Part shown: in pieces, positions 17,373-27,453 of the stretch
How the letters are laid out: every line of letters starts with the position of its first letter
Position numbering within the stretch: the first letter of the stretch is position 1
Source: Streptomyces sp. NBS 14/10
Lineage (GTDB): Bacteria; Actinomycetota; Actinomycetes; Streptomycetales; Streptomycetaceae
DNA: 64,000 bases
Direction: 5' to 3'
NCBI RefSeq assembly: GCF_002224125.1
Contig: NZ_NCSM01000022.1
Coordinates: 682,690 to 746,689 of the forward strand
Position numbers and translations under genes: made by a program
The notes under the pieces: model-generated
The model's input: the letters and a program-made list of their open reading frames with translations, nothing else
Told to the model about the DNA's origin: nothing
Databases searched by the model: none

Positions 17373-19897
17373 TCAGGCGCCGCGCAGCACCGCCCCGGTG
17401 CGCTCGACCGCCGCCGCGATCGCCGCGTCACGGGCCGCCGAGGCCTCCTCGGCCGTCAGCGTACGGTCGGAGGCGCGGAAGCGGAGGGCGTAGGCCAGGG
17501 ACTTCTTGCCCTCGCCCAGCTGCTCGCCGGTGAAGACGTCGAACAGCCGCAGCGATTCGAGGAGTTCACCCGCGCCGGCCCGCAGCGCCGCCTCGACATC
17601 GGCCGCGGCGACCGACGCGTCGACGACGAGCGCGACGTCCTGGGTGGCCACCGGGAAGGTGGACACATGCGGCGCCTGGACCGGGCCCGGAGCCGCCCGC
17701 TCCAGGCGGTCGAGCTCGATCTCCATGGCGCAGGTGCGCTCGGGCAGGCCGAGGGCCTTGGTGACCCGGGGGTGCAGCTCACCGGCGTTGCCCACAAGGA
17801 TCTCCTGGCCGTCGACGACGGCCAGGAGCGCGGCACAGCGGCCGGGGTGCCAGGGGTCCTGCTGGTCCTGGCGGACGATCAGCTCAACGCCCGCCGCACG
17901 GGCCACGATCCGCCCCGCCTCGACCGCGTCGGCCCAGCTCACCGGGGTGTCCTTGCCCCACCAGCCGGACTGCTCACGGGCGCCCGCGAGCACGACGGCG
18001 GCGCGCCGCGGCTGGCTGGGCAGCGCGGCGTTCAGCTCGGCGATCTCCTCGTCCGACGGACGGTGGTCGACGGGAAGGCTGATCGCCGGGGGCTCGTCGC
18101 CGGTGGCGCGGAAGACCAGACCCGTCTCGAACAGCGCGAGGTCGTGCGTCCCGCGGCCGTCGTTGCGCCGCAGCGCGGCGAGCAGCCCCGGCAGCATGGT
18201 GGTGCGCAGCGCCGGCTCGGCGTCGGAGAGCGGGTTGACCAGGCGGACCAGATCGCGCCGCGGATCGTCCGCGGCCAGGCCCAGCTGGTCGAGCACTTCC
18301 TCGCCGATGAACGGGTAGTTCAGGGCCTCCACATAGCCGGCGCCGGCCAGCGCCCGGCCGACCCGGCGGTGCAGCCGCTGGCGCTCGGTCAGCCCGCGGC
18401 CGGCCGGCGGCCGGGGCAGGGTCGAGGGCAGGTTCTCATAGCCCTCCAGCCGGATGACCTCCTCGGCGAGGTCGTTGGGGTCCCGCAGATCGGGCCGCCA
18501 GCTGGGGACGGTCACGGTGAGGGTGTCGGCGCCGTAGACGTCGCAGCCGACCTGCTGGAGCCGGCGCACCACGGTCTCCCGGCCGTAGGCGAGGCCCGCG
18601 ACCTTGTCCGGGTGGTCGGCGGCCACCTTGATCGTATGGGGTGCGCTGGGCGCGACGATCTCGGTGACGCCCGCCTCGGCGGTACCGCCCGCCAGCAGCA
18701 CCAGCAGGTCCACGGTGCGCTGCGCGGCCGCCGAGGCGGCCTCGGGGTCGACGCCGCGCTCGAAGCGCCGGGACGCCTCGGAGGACAACTTGTGGCGGCG
18801 CGCCGTACGGGCGATGGAGACCGCGTCGAAGTGCGCGGCCTCGATGACCACGTCGGTGGTGCCCTGCACGGCGCCGGTCTCGGGGTCGGTCACGGCGTCG
18901 GCGATCTCGGTGTTGGCACCGCCCATGACGCCGGCGAGCCCGATCGGGCCGTTGTCGTCGGTGATCACCAGGTCCTCGGCGTCCAGGACGCGCTTGGTGC
19001 CGTCGAGGGTGGTGAACTTCTCGCCCGGCTCGGCGCGGCGCACGCCGATCGTGCCGCTGACCCGCGACCGGTCGTAGGCGTGCAGCGGCTGCCCGAGCTC
19101 GAGCATCACGTAGTTGGTGATGTCGACGGCGAGCGAGACCGGCCGCATCCCGGCCTTCTGCAGCCGGCGCTGGAGCCAGATCGGGGAGTGCGCCTCGGGG
19201 TCGAGCCCGGTGACGGTACGCGCGGTGAAGCGGTCGCAGCCGATCCGGTCGGCGACCTGGACCGGATAGCCGTGCGCGTTGGGCGCGGGCACGTCCAGCA
19301 GCGCCGGGTCGCGGAGCGGCAGCCCGTACGCGGTGGCGACCTCGCGGGCGATACCGCGCAGCGACAGGCAGTAGCCGCGGTCGGGGGTGACGGCGATGTC
19401 CAGGACCTCGTCGACGAGCTCGAGCGGCTCGATCGCGTCGGTGCCCACCTCGTACTCCGGGGGCAGCACGATGATGCCCTCGTGGTCGTCGGACATGCCG
19501 AGCTCGGCAGCCGAGCAGATCATGCCCTCGGAGACCTTGCCGTACGTCTTGCGCGCCGAGATCGCGAAGCCGCCGGGCAGCACCGCGCCGGGCAGGACGA
19601 CGACGACCTTGTCGCCGACGGCGAAGTTGATCGCGCCACAGATGATGTTCTGCGGCTCTCCCGTGCCGTTCGCCTGGCCCACATCCACCTGGCAGTAGCG
19701 GATGGGCTTCTTGAAGCCCTCCAGCGTCTCGATCGCCAGCACCCGGCCGACCACCAGGGGGCCCTTGAGCCCGGCGCCGAGCTGCTCGACGGTCTCGACC
19801 TCGAGCCCGGCCGAGACGAGTTTGGCCTGCACGTCGCGGCCGGTCTCACCGGCCGGCAGGTCGACGTACTCCCGCAGCCAAGAAAGCGGGACCCGCA

Positions 19898-19898
<1 letters not shown>
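17373..19898 (-). CDS. pheT: Phenylalanyl-tRNA synthetase beta subunit
   Basis: 841 residues, the full bacterial length: [15 protein letters not shown] start, tRNA-binding (EMAP-like) domain ([11 protein letters not shown]…[10 protein letters not shown]), B3/B4 editing domain, B5 domain, core pseudo-catalytic domain and the C-terminal anticodon-binding FDX-ACB domain ([13 protein letters not shown]…[25 protein letters not shown]). It forms the alpha2beta2 enzyme with PheS and edits Tyr-tRNAPhe. The ATG shares a base with the pheS stop (TGATG), so translation is coupled. Confidence 0.98.
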
Positions 19899-21109
<1,211 letters not shown>

Positions 21110-21180
21110 CTAAAGGGCGCTGGACCGCGCTGTTCCGGGGGACGCCCCGGGCCCCGGTCGAGTGTGGGCCCGTGGGCTCC

Positions 21181-22359
21181 TCAGGCCAGATAGGCCGGGG
21201 TACCCACGGGCAGGGTAAATCGGAACTCCGCGCCGCCGCCGTGGGCCCGGCCGACGGTGATCGTCCCGCCGTGTGCCTCGACGATGCCCTTGACGATGTA
21301 CAGGCCCAGGCCGGTGCCGCCGCGCTTGCTGCCCCGCCAGAAGCGGGTGAAGACGCGGCTCATCGACTCCTCCGGGATCCCGGGGCCCTCATCGCTCACG
21401 GTGACGGCGGTCCTTTCGGCAGTGGGGCCCTCCGCGGCCGGCTTGACCAGCTCGGGGGCCACCTCAATGGTGACGGTTCCCTCGCCGTGGCGCACCGCGT
21501 TTTCCAGGAGGTTCCCCAGCACCTGGTCGACCTTGTCCGGATCGGCCCACAGGCCCGGCAGCGGCTCCCTGACCTTGATGAGAAAGCGCTCGGAGGAGTG
21601 ACCCGAGGCGGTCAGCGCCTGGACGTGGCGCCGGACCGCGGCCGCGATGTCGACCGGCTGGCGGCGCACCTCGAGACGGCCGGAGTCGATCCGCGATATG
21701 TCGAGCAGCTCGGCGATCAGGCGGGTGACGCGGTTGGCGTCGGCGTCGACGGTCTCCAGCATCAGCCGCTTCTGGTCGTCGGTGAAGCGCTCCCATTTCG
21801 CCAGCAGCGTCGCCGTGAACCCCTTCACCGAGGTCAGCGGGGAGCGCAGCTCATGGGCGACGGTGGCGATCAGCTCGGCGTGGCTGCGCTCGGTGCGGCG
21901 GCGCGCCTCGGTGCCGCGCAGCGAGACCACGACCCGGCGCACCGGCCCCATCGGCCGCTCGCGCACATACCGGGCGGAGACCAGCACCTCACGGCCACCG
22001 GGCAGCAGGAGGTTGCGCTCGGGCTGGCCGACGCGGGTGGCCAGGCCCCCGTACGGATCGGTCAGCGCCCACCAGCGGCGCCCCTCCAGGTCCTCTAACG
22101 GGAGCGCGCGCTCCAGCTTCCGCCCCAGGGCGTCGGCCTGGCGGGTCGCGGTGATCCGGGCCGCCGCGGCGTTGAAGCAGCTGACGCGGCCGGTCTCATC
22201 GGCGATGACCAGGCCGTCGGGCAGGTCGTCCGGGTGCACACCGAGGCCCGCCGTCGCCTCGTCCGGCTCCCACCGCGCATATCCCTGGTACGGCGCCTCC
22301 AGGCGCGCTCCGGGCGCACAGGCATCACTCGACCTGGCGCCGGAGGTCCTGACGTCCAT
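21181..22359 (-). CDS. PAS-domain soluble sensor histidine kinase
   Basis: 392 residues, no membrane segment. A PAS domain (about 45-150, GLVIADETGRVSCFNAAAARI) is followed by H-box HELRSPLTSVKGF, N-box NLLENAVRHGEG, and DEGPGIP and GTGLGLYIVKG boxes. No response regulator is adjacent, so it is an orphan. It lies between pheS and the TrmH gene, the same place as in S. coelicolor (SCO1596 by memory). RBS GGAGGGGGTGCGGGG before the ATG. Codon 88 is TTA (22098-22096), which predicts bldA-dependent translation. Confidence 0.9.
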   Translation of the reverse strand: MDVRTSGARSSDACAPGARLEAPYQGYARWEPDEATAGLGVHPDDLPDGLVIADETGRVSCFNAAAARITATRQADALGRKLERALPLEDLEGRRWWALTDPYGGLATRVGQPERNLLLPGGREVLVSARYVRERPMGPVRRVVVSLRGTEARRRTERSHAELIATVAHELRSPLTSVKGFTATLLAKWERFTDDQKRLMLETVDADANRVTRLIAELLDISRIDSGRLEVRRQPVDIAAAVRRHVQALTASGHSSERFLIKVREPLPGLWADPDKVDQVLGNLLENAVRHGEGTVTIEVAPELVKPAAEGPTAERTAVTVSDEGPGIPEESMSRVFTRFWRGSKRGGTGLGLYIVKGIVEAHGGTITVGRAHGGGAEFRFTLPVGTPAYLA

Positions 22360-22434
22360 CCCCGCACCCCCTCCGCTCGCGGCCGGACGCCCCCTTTGAC
22401 GACAGACCCTGGGCCCCCAGAGGGGGCAACCCTA

Positions 22435-23286
22435 CTAGGTCGATGTGACGGAGCGGCACCCTCCGGGAGCGCGCTGCGCACGAGCGGAGGCGTAGAGGCA
22501 CACAGCGGCGGCCGTGGCGAGGTTGAGGCTCTCGGCCCTGCCGTGGATCGGAACGCGCACCACGTCGTCCGCGAGTGCGCGGGTCGGCTCCGGCAGTCCC
22601 CACGCCTCGTTGCCGAAGATCCAGGCGGTGGGCGCGCCGAGGACCCCCTCGTCCAGCTCGGTGTCCAGGTCCCGCTCCCCCGCCCCGTCGGCGGCCACCA
22701 CCCGCGCCCCGGCCTCCCGCAGCCCGCTCACGGCGCGCTCCACGGGCACCCCGACGGCGACGGGCAGATGGAAGAGGGAGCCCACGGAGGCCCGTACGGA
22801 CTTGGGGTTGTACAGGTCGACGGAGGCGTCGGTGAGCACCACGGCGTCCGCCCCGGCGGCGTCCGCGCAGCGCAGCACGGTGCCGGCGTTACCGGGGTCG
22901 CGGACGTGCGCCAGCACCGCGACCAGCCGGGGGCGGGCGCGCAGTATCTCCTCGAACGGCGTGTCCAGGAAGCGGCACAGCCCGACGATGCCCTGCGGGG
23001 TGACGGTGTCCGACATCTCGGCGACGACCTCGTCGGTCGCGCTGAGCACGGGGGCGCCCGCGGCGCGGGCGGCGGCGACGATGTCCGCGTGGCGCGCGGC
23101 GGCCTCCGGGGTCACGTACACCTCCACCAGGTGCGCCATCGCCTCCCGGACGGCCTGCGGACCCTCGACGAGGAACCTGCGCTCCTTACCGCGGAAGCTG
23201 CGCTTGGCGAGCCGTCTCGCCGCGGTCACGCGCGGCGATTTCAGTGAGGTCAGCTCGGGGGTCGCCATGGGGGAGAGTGCACTCAT
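22435..23286 (-). CDS. TrmH/SpoU-family RNA 2'-O-methyltransferase
   Basis: 283 residues. An N-terminal substrate-binding domain (RRFLVEGPQAVREAM) is followed by the SPOUT knot motifs: VLAHVRDPGNAGTVLRCADA (motif 1), IFGNEAWGLPE (motif 2), VPIHGRAESLNLATAAAVCLYA (motif 3). It methylates a ribose in rRNA or tRNA using SAM; the target is not predictable. Start could be 23286 or the internal ATG at 23268, and neither has a clear RBS. It begins 17 nt beyond the rplT terminator hairpin, so readthrough from the ribosomal operon is possible. Confidence 0.92.
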   Translation of the reverse strand: MSALSPMATPELTSLKSPRVTAARRLAKRSFRGKERRFLVEGPQAVREAMAHLVEVYVTPEAAARHADIVAAARAAGAPVLSATDEVVAEMSDTVTPQGIVGLCRFLDTPFEEILRARPRLVAVLAHVRDPGNAGTVLRCADAAGADAVVLTDASVDLYNPKSVRASVGSLFHLPVAVGVPVERAVSGLREAGARVVAADGAGERDLDTELDEGVLGAPTAWIFGNEAWGLPEPTRALADDVVRVPIHGRAESLNLATAAAVCLYASARAQRAPGGCRSVTST

Positions 23287-23302
23287 TTCCTGGTTGACGC
23301 AA

Positions 23303-23334
23303 GGACCCGCAGGTGACGGGTCACCTGCGGGTCC
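23303..23334 (-). terminator. Terminator of the infC-rpmI-rplT operon
   Basis: Perfect 14-bp stem: GGACCCGCAGGTGA (23303-23316) with TCACCTGCGGGTCC (23321-23334), loop CGGG, 26 nt after the rplT stop. Confidence 0.85.
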
Positions 23335-23359
23335 GTAGCCGTACAGCTCAGCGCGGCGA

Positions 23360-23743
23360 CTACGCGGCCTTCGGCGCGTTCACGTCGCTCGGCAGCGCCT
23401 TCTGCGCGGCCTCGACCAGCGCGGCGAAGGCGTTCGCGTCGTTGACCGCCAGGTCGGCCAGGATCTTGCGGTCCACCTCGATGTTGGCGGCCTTCAGACC
23501 CTGGATGAAGCGGTTGTACGTGATGCCGTTGGCGCGGGCAGCGGCGTTGATGCGCTGGATCCACAGCTGACGGAAGTCGCCCTTGCGCTTCTTGCGGTCG
23601 TTGTAGTTGTAGACCAGGGAGTGGGTGACCTGCTCCTTGGCCTTGCGGTACAGGCGGGAGCGCTGGCCCCGGTAACCGCTGGCCTGCTCGAGGATCGCCC
23701 GGCGCTTCTTGTGGGCGTTGACTGCCCGCTTGACGCGTGCCAC
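23360..23743 (-). CDS. rplT: 50S ribosomal protein L20
   Basis: 127 residues, full length and unmistakable ([15 protein letters not shown] start, [30 protein letters not shown]). It binds 23S rRNA domain II early in assembly. In other bacteria L20 also represses its own operon by binding the mRNA leader; the leader here (see infC) is a candidate for comparable control. Last gene of infC-rpmI-rplT. Confidence 0.98.
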   Translation of the reverse strand: MARVKRAVNAHKKRRAILEQASGYRGQRSRLYRKAKEQVTHSLVYNYNDRKKRKGDFRQLWIQRINAAARANGITYNRFIQGLKAANIEVDRKILADLAVNDANAFAALVEAAQKALPSDVNAPKAA

Positions 23744-23820
23744 TTGTTTAACTCCTTGTACGGGGCCGCGGCTGACTCACGCGGCCCGGAAACGAATAGG
23801 TCCCGGTCGGCTCGGTGCAC

Positions 23821-23838
23821 GCCCCGCCGTAGCGGGGC
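23821..23838 (-). other. Hairpin between rpmI and rplT
   Basis: GCCCCGC (23821-23827) pairs with GCGGGGC (23832-23838), loop CGTA, 7 nt after the rpmI stop. May weaken transcription into rplT or stabilise the upstream mRNA. Confidence 0.4.
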
Positions 23839-23844
23839 GGGGCG

Positions 23845-24039
23845 TCACTTGCCGAGAAGCTTCTTGATCTTCTTGGCGTCGGCCGGGGCCATCTCGGTCT
23901 TGCCGGCCAGGCGGCGCGTCAACGTGGACGGCTTGTGCTCGAGAAGGTGGCGGCGACCGGCGCGCTGGCGCATCACCTTGCCGGAGCCGGTGAGCTTGAA
24001 ACGCTTGCTGGCACCACTGTGCGTCTTGTTCTTCGGCAT
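23845..24039 (-). CDS. rpmI: 50S ribosomal protein L35
   Basis: 64 residues ([15 protein letters not shown]…[15 protein letters not shown]), the standard length and sequence of L35. ATG at 24039 follows a GAGAGAACGGC leader. Middle gene of infC-rpmI-rplT. Confidence 0.98.
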   Translation of the reverse strand: MPKNKTHSGASKRFKLTGSGKVMRQRAGRRHLLEHKPSTLTRRLAGKTEMAPADAKKIKKLLGK

Positions 24040-24116
24040 GTCGCCGTTCTCTCCTCGTCGGGACGCCGTCCGGCCGCTGTGGACACGGTGAAGCGTCGGG
24101 ATGTTTCGGGTTGTGT

Positions 24117-24135
24117 CCGGGGCGCGCGGCCCCGG
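24117..24135 (-). other. Hairpin between infC and rpmI
   Basis: CCGGGGC (24117-24123) pairs with GCCCCGG (24129-24135), loop of 5 nt, 20 nt after the infC stop; possibly an RNA processing or stability element. Confidence 0.35.
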
Positions 24136-24155
24136 GGTGAGGCTCACGCCTCGAA

Positions 24156-24785
24156 TCACGCCTCGGCGTGCTCCTCGGCGTGCTCCTCGGCGGGCTCCTC
24201 CGCGGGGCTGTGGCCCTGGCGCTCCGCCTTGCGGGCGGCCTGCGCCTCGCGGGCTTCGGCCATCGCCTCGGTCTTCTTCTTGTGCGGACCGAGAACCATG
24301 ATCATGTTTCGGCCGTCCTGCTTCGGGTTGGACTCGACGAAGCCCAGGTCCTGGACGTCCTCCGCCAGCCGCTGCAGCAGTCGGTAGCCGAGCTCCGGCC
24401 GGGACTGCTCACGGCCACGGAACATGATCGTGATCTTGACCTTGTCGCCCTGCTTGAGGAACCGGACGACGTGACCCTTCTTGGTGTCATAGTCGTGCGG
24501 GTCGATCTTCGGCCGGAGCTTCATCTCCTTGATGACCGTGTGCGCCTGGTTCTTGCGCGCCTCACGGGCCTTCATGGCCGACTCGTACTTGAACTTTCCG
24601 TAGTCCATGAGCTTGCAGACCGGCGGGCGAGCGTTCGCCGCCACCTCGACCAGGTCGAGGTCGTACTCCTGCGCAAGCTCCAGGGCCTTGGCAAGCGGCA
24701 CGATGCCGACCTGCTCGCCACTGGGACCGACGAGTCGCACCTCGGGGACGCGAATCCGGTCGTTGATGCGGGGCTCGGCGCTGAT
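24156..24785 (-). CDS. infC: Translation initiation factor IF-3 (probable AUC start)
   Basis: 209 residues from [20 protein letters not shown]-domain, linker helix (…[17 protein letters not shown]) and C-domain ([16 protein letters not shown]…[12 protein letters not shown]) are complete, followed by an acidic Glu/Ala tail rich in EEPAEE/EEHAEE repeats. Family alignment places the start at ISAEP. There is no ATG, GTG or TTG there, but a perfect AGGAGG (24795-24790) lies 4 nt before an ATC codon (24785-24783). infC genes are known for rare AUU/AUC starts that allow IF-3 to limit its own synthesis. The open frame reaches an ATG at 24920, but that would add non-homologous sequence. Confidence 0.95.
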   Translation of the reverse strand: MSAEPRINDRIRVPEVRLVGPSGEQVGIVPLAKALELAQEYDLDLVEVAANARPPVCKLMDYGKFKYESAMKAREARKNQAHTVIKEMKLRPKIDPHDYDTKKGHVVRFLKQGDKVKITIMFRGREQSRPELGYRLLQRLAEDVQDLGFVESNPKQDGRNMIMVLGPHKKKTEAMAEAREAQAARKAERQGHSPAEEPAEEHAEEHAEA

Positions 24786-25073
24786 GGGGCCTCCTCGGTT
24801 GCACCACGCGACCGTCTGGCGGACTGCCGCGTAACGTCTGTTCTTGTCGGACCACCGCGCCGTGACGTGAAAAACGCCCCGGACGGTACGCAGGCGGGGC
24901 TCCTCATAGACCGGGAGCACCGCCGCGATATCACCGCGGGGCGCAGCCTGACCGATGACCTGCCGACCAGGGGTCGGTTCAGGTGGGAGTTCGGAGCCTC
25001 CACTTGCGGGCCGGGCACACCAGTGACCGGCCGGTCGTTTCCCTACGATACCAGGACTGGCCGAGAATGCTCA
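24786..25073 (-). promoter_or_regulatory. infC operon promoter and long leader
   Basis: The 421-nt gap upstream of infC holds no gene on this strand. A TGAGCA (25073-25068) N17 TATCGT (25050-25045) promoter would give a leader of about 250 nt. Inside it is a terminator-like hairpin (24900-24870). A long leader with a hairpin fits regulated expression of infC-rpmI-rplT. The promoter is predicted by eye only. The remainder (25074-25206) contains the start region of the divergent DUF1844 gene. Confidence 0.5.
24870..24900 (-). terminator. Attenuator-like hairpin in the infC leader
   Basis: On the minus strand GCCCCG (24900-24895) and CGGGGC (24881-24876) enclose a 13-nt loop and are followed by G and five T residues (24874-24870). 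This is a canonical intrinsic terminator, rare in this genome, placed 85 nt before the infC start. Confidence 0.55.
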
Positions 25074-25206
25074 CCACGGAGGATGCCCACCACCCGCCCC
25101 ACTGCCCGCCCCACCGCCCGCCGCCGCGCCCGCCCGGCGGAACGGGCCCGCGGCGCGCCGCCTAGGCTGGGTCGCACCATCCACCAGGAAGTGAGCCTCG
25201 AGCACC

Positions 25207-25578
25207 ATGAGCGACGCCAACGCCGGTCAGCCCGCACCCGCGCCCGACTTCGACCAGATGACCCGCGACATCGCGGACGTACCCGCGGTCGAGGTGATCA
25301 CGACGGTCGCGGTGCACCTGATGAGCGCGGCGGCGGTCAATCTGGGGCTGGCCGAGGAGGGTCCGCAGCACAAGGACCTGGACGAGGCGCGGAAGCTGAT
25401 CAACGCGCTGGCCGGGCTGGTCACGGCCAGCGCCACGGAGATCAGCTCCTTCCACGCCGCGCCGCTGCGCGATGGCCTGAAGTCGCTGCAGCTGGCCTTC
25501 CGGGAGGCGTCGGTGGTGCCGGACGAGCCGGGGCAGGGGCCGGGCGAGAAGTTCACCGGGCCGGTCTTCGGGAGCTGA
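25207..25578 (+). CDS. DUF1844 domain protein
   Basis: 123 residues, matching DUF1844 (ITTVAVHLMSAAAVNLGL, …ARKLINALAGL…, LRDGLKSLQLAFREAS). A small cytoplasmic helical family of unknown function often found next to infC in actinobacteria. GAAGTGAGCCTCGAGCACC precedes the ATG. Divergent from infC. Confidence 0.88.
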   Translation: MSDANAGQPAPAPDFDQMTRDIADVPAVEVITTVAVHLMSAAAVNLGLAEEGPQHKDLDEARKLINALAGLVTASATEISSFHAAPLRDGLKSLQLAFREASVVPDEPGQGPGEKFTGPVFGS

Positions 25579-25655
25579 GCGGGGCCGGAGCGGGGACGCC
25601 GAGCGGGCCACGTGCTTCCCCGCCTTCCCGCTCTGCGGGCGAGGCGGCGGGCGGC

Positions 25656-26492
25656 TTACGCGGCCTCCGGCCCCTTGGCCTCCGGTTCGCCCGTCGCGGG
25701 ACCCCTGCCGCCGGGCCGCCGGTGCCAGAGCAGGTGCGGCCGGGGGCCGGTCACCTGCTCCGCCTCGGCGACCGGCTGCCCGGGGTGCATGAGCATATGC
25801 AGACCCGCCGCGAGCACCCCGCCGATCATCGGCGCGATCAGGAACAGCCACAGCTGCGAGAGCGCCCCGCCGCCCGCGAACAGCGCCGGGCCCAGGCTGC
25901 GCGCCGGGTTCACGGAGGTCCACGTCAGCGGGATGCCGACCAAATTGACCGCCGTGAGGGCCAGGCCCACCGGCAGCGGCTCCGTGCCGACCAAGGCGAC
26001 CTTGCTGGTCACCGTGAGGAAGATGAAGACCAGCAGGAACGTCAGCAGCACCTCGGCGAGAAAGGCCCCGCCGCCGCCGATGCCCACGGGCGACCGGCCC
26101 CCGTAGCCATTGCTGCCGAACGCGTCGCTGGTCACCAGCCTCGGCACCTGCTTGGCCAGCAGGAAGAGCACCGCCGCGCCCACGATCCCGCCGACCAGCT
26201 GCGCCACCCAGTACTCGACGGCCGTACGGATGTCGATGCGCTTGGCCAGCAGCACGCCCAGGGTGACCGCCGGGTTGACATGGCAGCCGGAGATACGGCC
26301 GAAGGCGTAAGCGATCGCGATCAAGGTGAAGCCGAAGGCGAACGAGATGCCGACGGCGTTGATGTAGTCGCCCGCGAGGACCAGGGAACCGACACCGAAG
26401 AAGACCAGCAACGCGGTTCCGACGAATTCGGCCACGACCGTTCTCGTGTCTGTCGTTCGCGTCTCCGCTGTATCCGCCGTACTCGTAACCAT
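25656..26492 (-). CDS. MIP-family channel (aquaporin)
   Basis: 278 residues, six predicted membrane helices and both pore motifs: GCHVNPAVTLG after helix 2 and TSVNPARSLGPA after helix 5. Passes water and perhaps small neutral solutes across the cytoplasmic membrane. The C-terminal 40 residues are a hydrophilic tail. RBS CGAGGAGCGCGCC before the ATG. Single gene. Confidence 0.92.
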   Translation of the reverse strand: MVTSTADTAETRTTDTRTVVAEFVGTALLVFFGVGSLVLAGDYINAVGISFAFGFTLIAIAYAFGRISGCHVNPAVTLGVLLAKRIDIRTAVEYWVAQLVGGIVGAAVLFLLAKQVPRLVTSDAFGSNGYGGRSPVGIGGGGAFLAEVLLTFLLVFIFLTVTSKVALVGTEPLPVGLALTAVNLVGIPLTWTSVNPARSLGPALFAGGGALSQLWLFLIAPMIGGVLAAGLHMLMHPGQPVAEAEQVTGPRPHLLWHRRPGGRGPATGEPEAKGPEAA

Positions 26493-26622
26493 TGGCGCGC
26501 TCCTCGATCGGATCGCCAGTTGTCGTCCTTGCATTGTGGGACGAAAGGGGAGATTTCGCCTGTCGGAGATCGCGAAGCCGCAGGGCCTCGCAGAACCGCG
26601 GGGCCTCGCAGCACCGCAGGGC

Positions 26623-27357
26623 TCAGCGGCTGAACAGGGGCTCCCCCGGCACCGGCGTCCCCGGCGGCAGCAGCGCCAGGTCAAGGCCGCGCACCAGCCG
26701 GGCCCGCAGCGTCTCGTCCGCGGCCAGGGCCTCCGCGACCCGCCGTACCGCCTCCGGCGCGGGAGCGCCCGGGTCCAGGGTGAGCGCGAGGATGCCGTCC
26801 GAGTCCGCGGCGGGCGTCAGATGGGCGCGGAGCACACCGGGCTCGGCGGCCAGCACCGTACGCAGCGCCTCCGCGACCGCCGGGTCGGCGAGCGGATCGG
26901 CGCTGGTCCGGCCCTCGGCGAGGGCGAGCAGGGCGGGCCCGGTCAGCTGGTACGGCACCGGCCCGGCCAGATCGAGCACCACGGTGTCCGCCTTCTCGTG
27001 CGCGGCGGCCTCCAGCGCCTGGCGCAGCGGTACGGCCACCGGCCGGGCGTCGGCGCGCCAGCGGGCCAGCGTCTCCAGGGAGGTGAAGGCGGGCAGGGCG
27101 CGCCGGCCGTCGGGCGCCTGAAGCGTGGGCACCGCCATATCGCTGGTCTTCTCCCGGCGCAGCCCGTCGGGGCCTTCCTCGACCTCGCCGAGAAGCGCGA
27201 CCACCGGCACCAGCAGCCGCGCCCCGGTGAGCGCGCCGAGCACTTCGAGTTCGGCGGAGGGGTCGTCGGCCCAGGCGGCGAGCGCCGCGGTCAGGCGAGG
27301 GTCGGCGGAGCCGTCGTCGCCGGAGAAGCCGGGGTCGGGGATGTTCTTGAGCGCCAC
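26623..27357 (-). CDS. SseB family protein
   Basis: 244 residues starting VALKNIPDPGFSGDDGSADPRL, with the SseB-like domain (LVPVVALLGEVEEG…DMAVPTLQAPDGRRALPAFTSLETLARW) and a C-terminal SseB_C-like part. The biochemical role is unknown. The GTG at 27357 lies six bases after a TACCCT -10 hexamer (27369-27364) with no RBS, so the transcript is probably leaderless. Confidence 0.85.
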   Translation of the reverse strand: MALKNIPDPGFSGDDGSADPRLTAALAAWADDPSAELEVLGALTGARLLVPVVALLGEVEEGPDGLRREKTSDMAVPTLQAPDGRRALPAFTSLETLARWRADARPVAVPLRQALEAAAHEKADTVVLDLAGPVPYQLTGPALLALAEGRTSADPLADPAVAEALRTVLAAEPGVLRAHLTPAADSDGILALTLDPGAPAPEAVRRVAEALAADETLRARLVRGLDLALLPPGTPVPGEPLFSR

Positions 27358-27399
27358 CCGATGAGGGTATCGGGGGCCGCCGAAATGATTTCTCACGGG

Positions 27400-27419
27400 C
27401 TCTTAACCTGCCTCTTAAC
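27400..27419 (+). promoter_or_regulatory. Direct repeat CTCTTAAC x2 (12-nt period)
   Basis: CTCTTAAC at 27400-27407 and 27412-27419, upstream of the beta-lactamase-like gene; followed by a TAGCGT -10-like hexamer at 27440-27445. OmpR-family operators have such in-phase direct repeats. The repeat resembles the one at 10625-10644. Confidence 0.4.
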
Positions 27420-27453
27420 TGGGAAGCAGAACCTCCGCTTAGCGTCGCCCGTC

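Noticed and set aside
24786..24920. Longer infC reading frame starting at ATG 24920
   Set aside because: The 45 extra residues have no IF-3 homology and cross the terminator-like hairpin; a perfect AGGAGG precedes the ATC instead.
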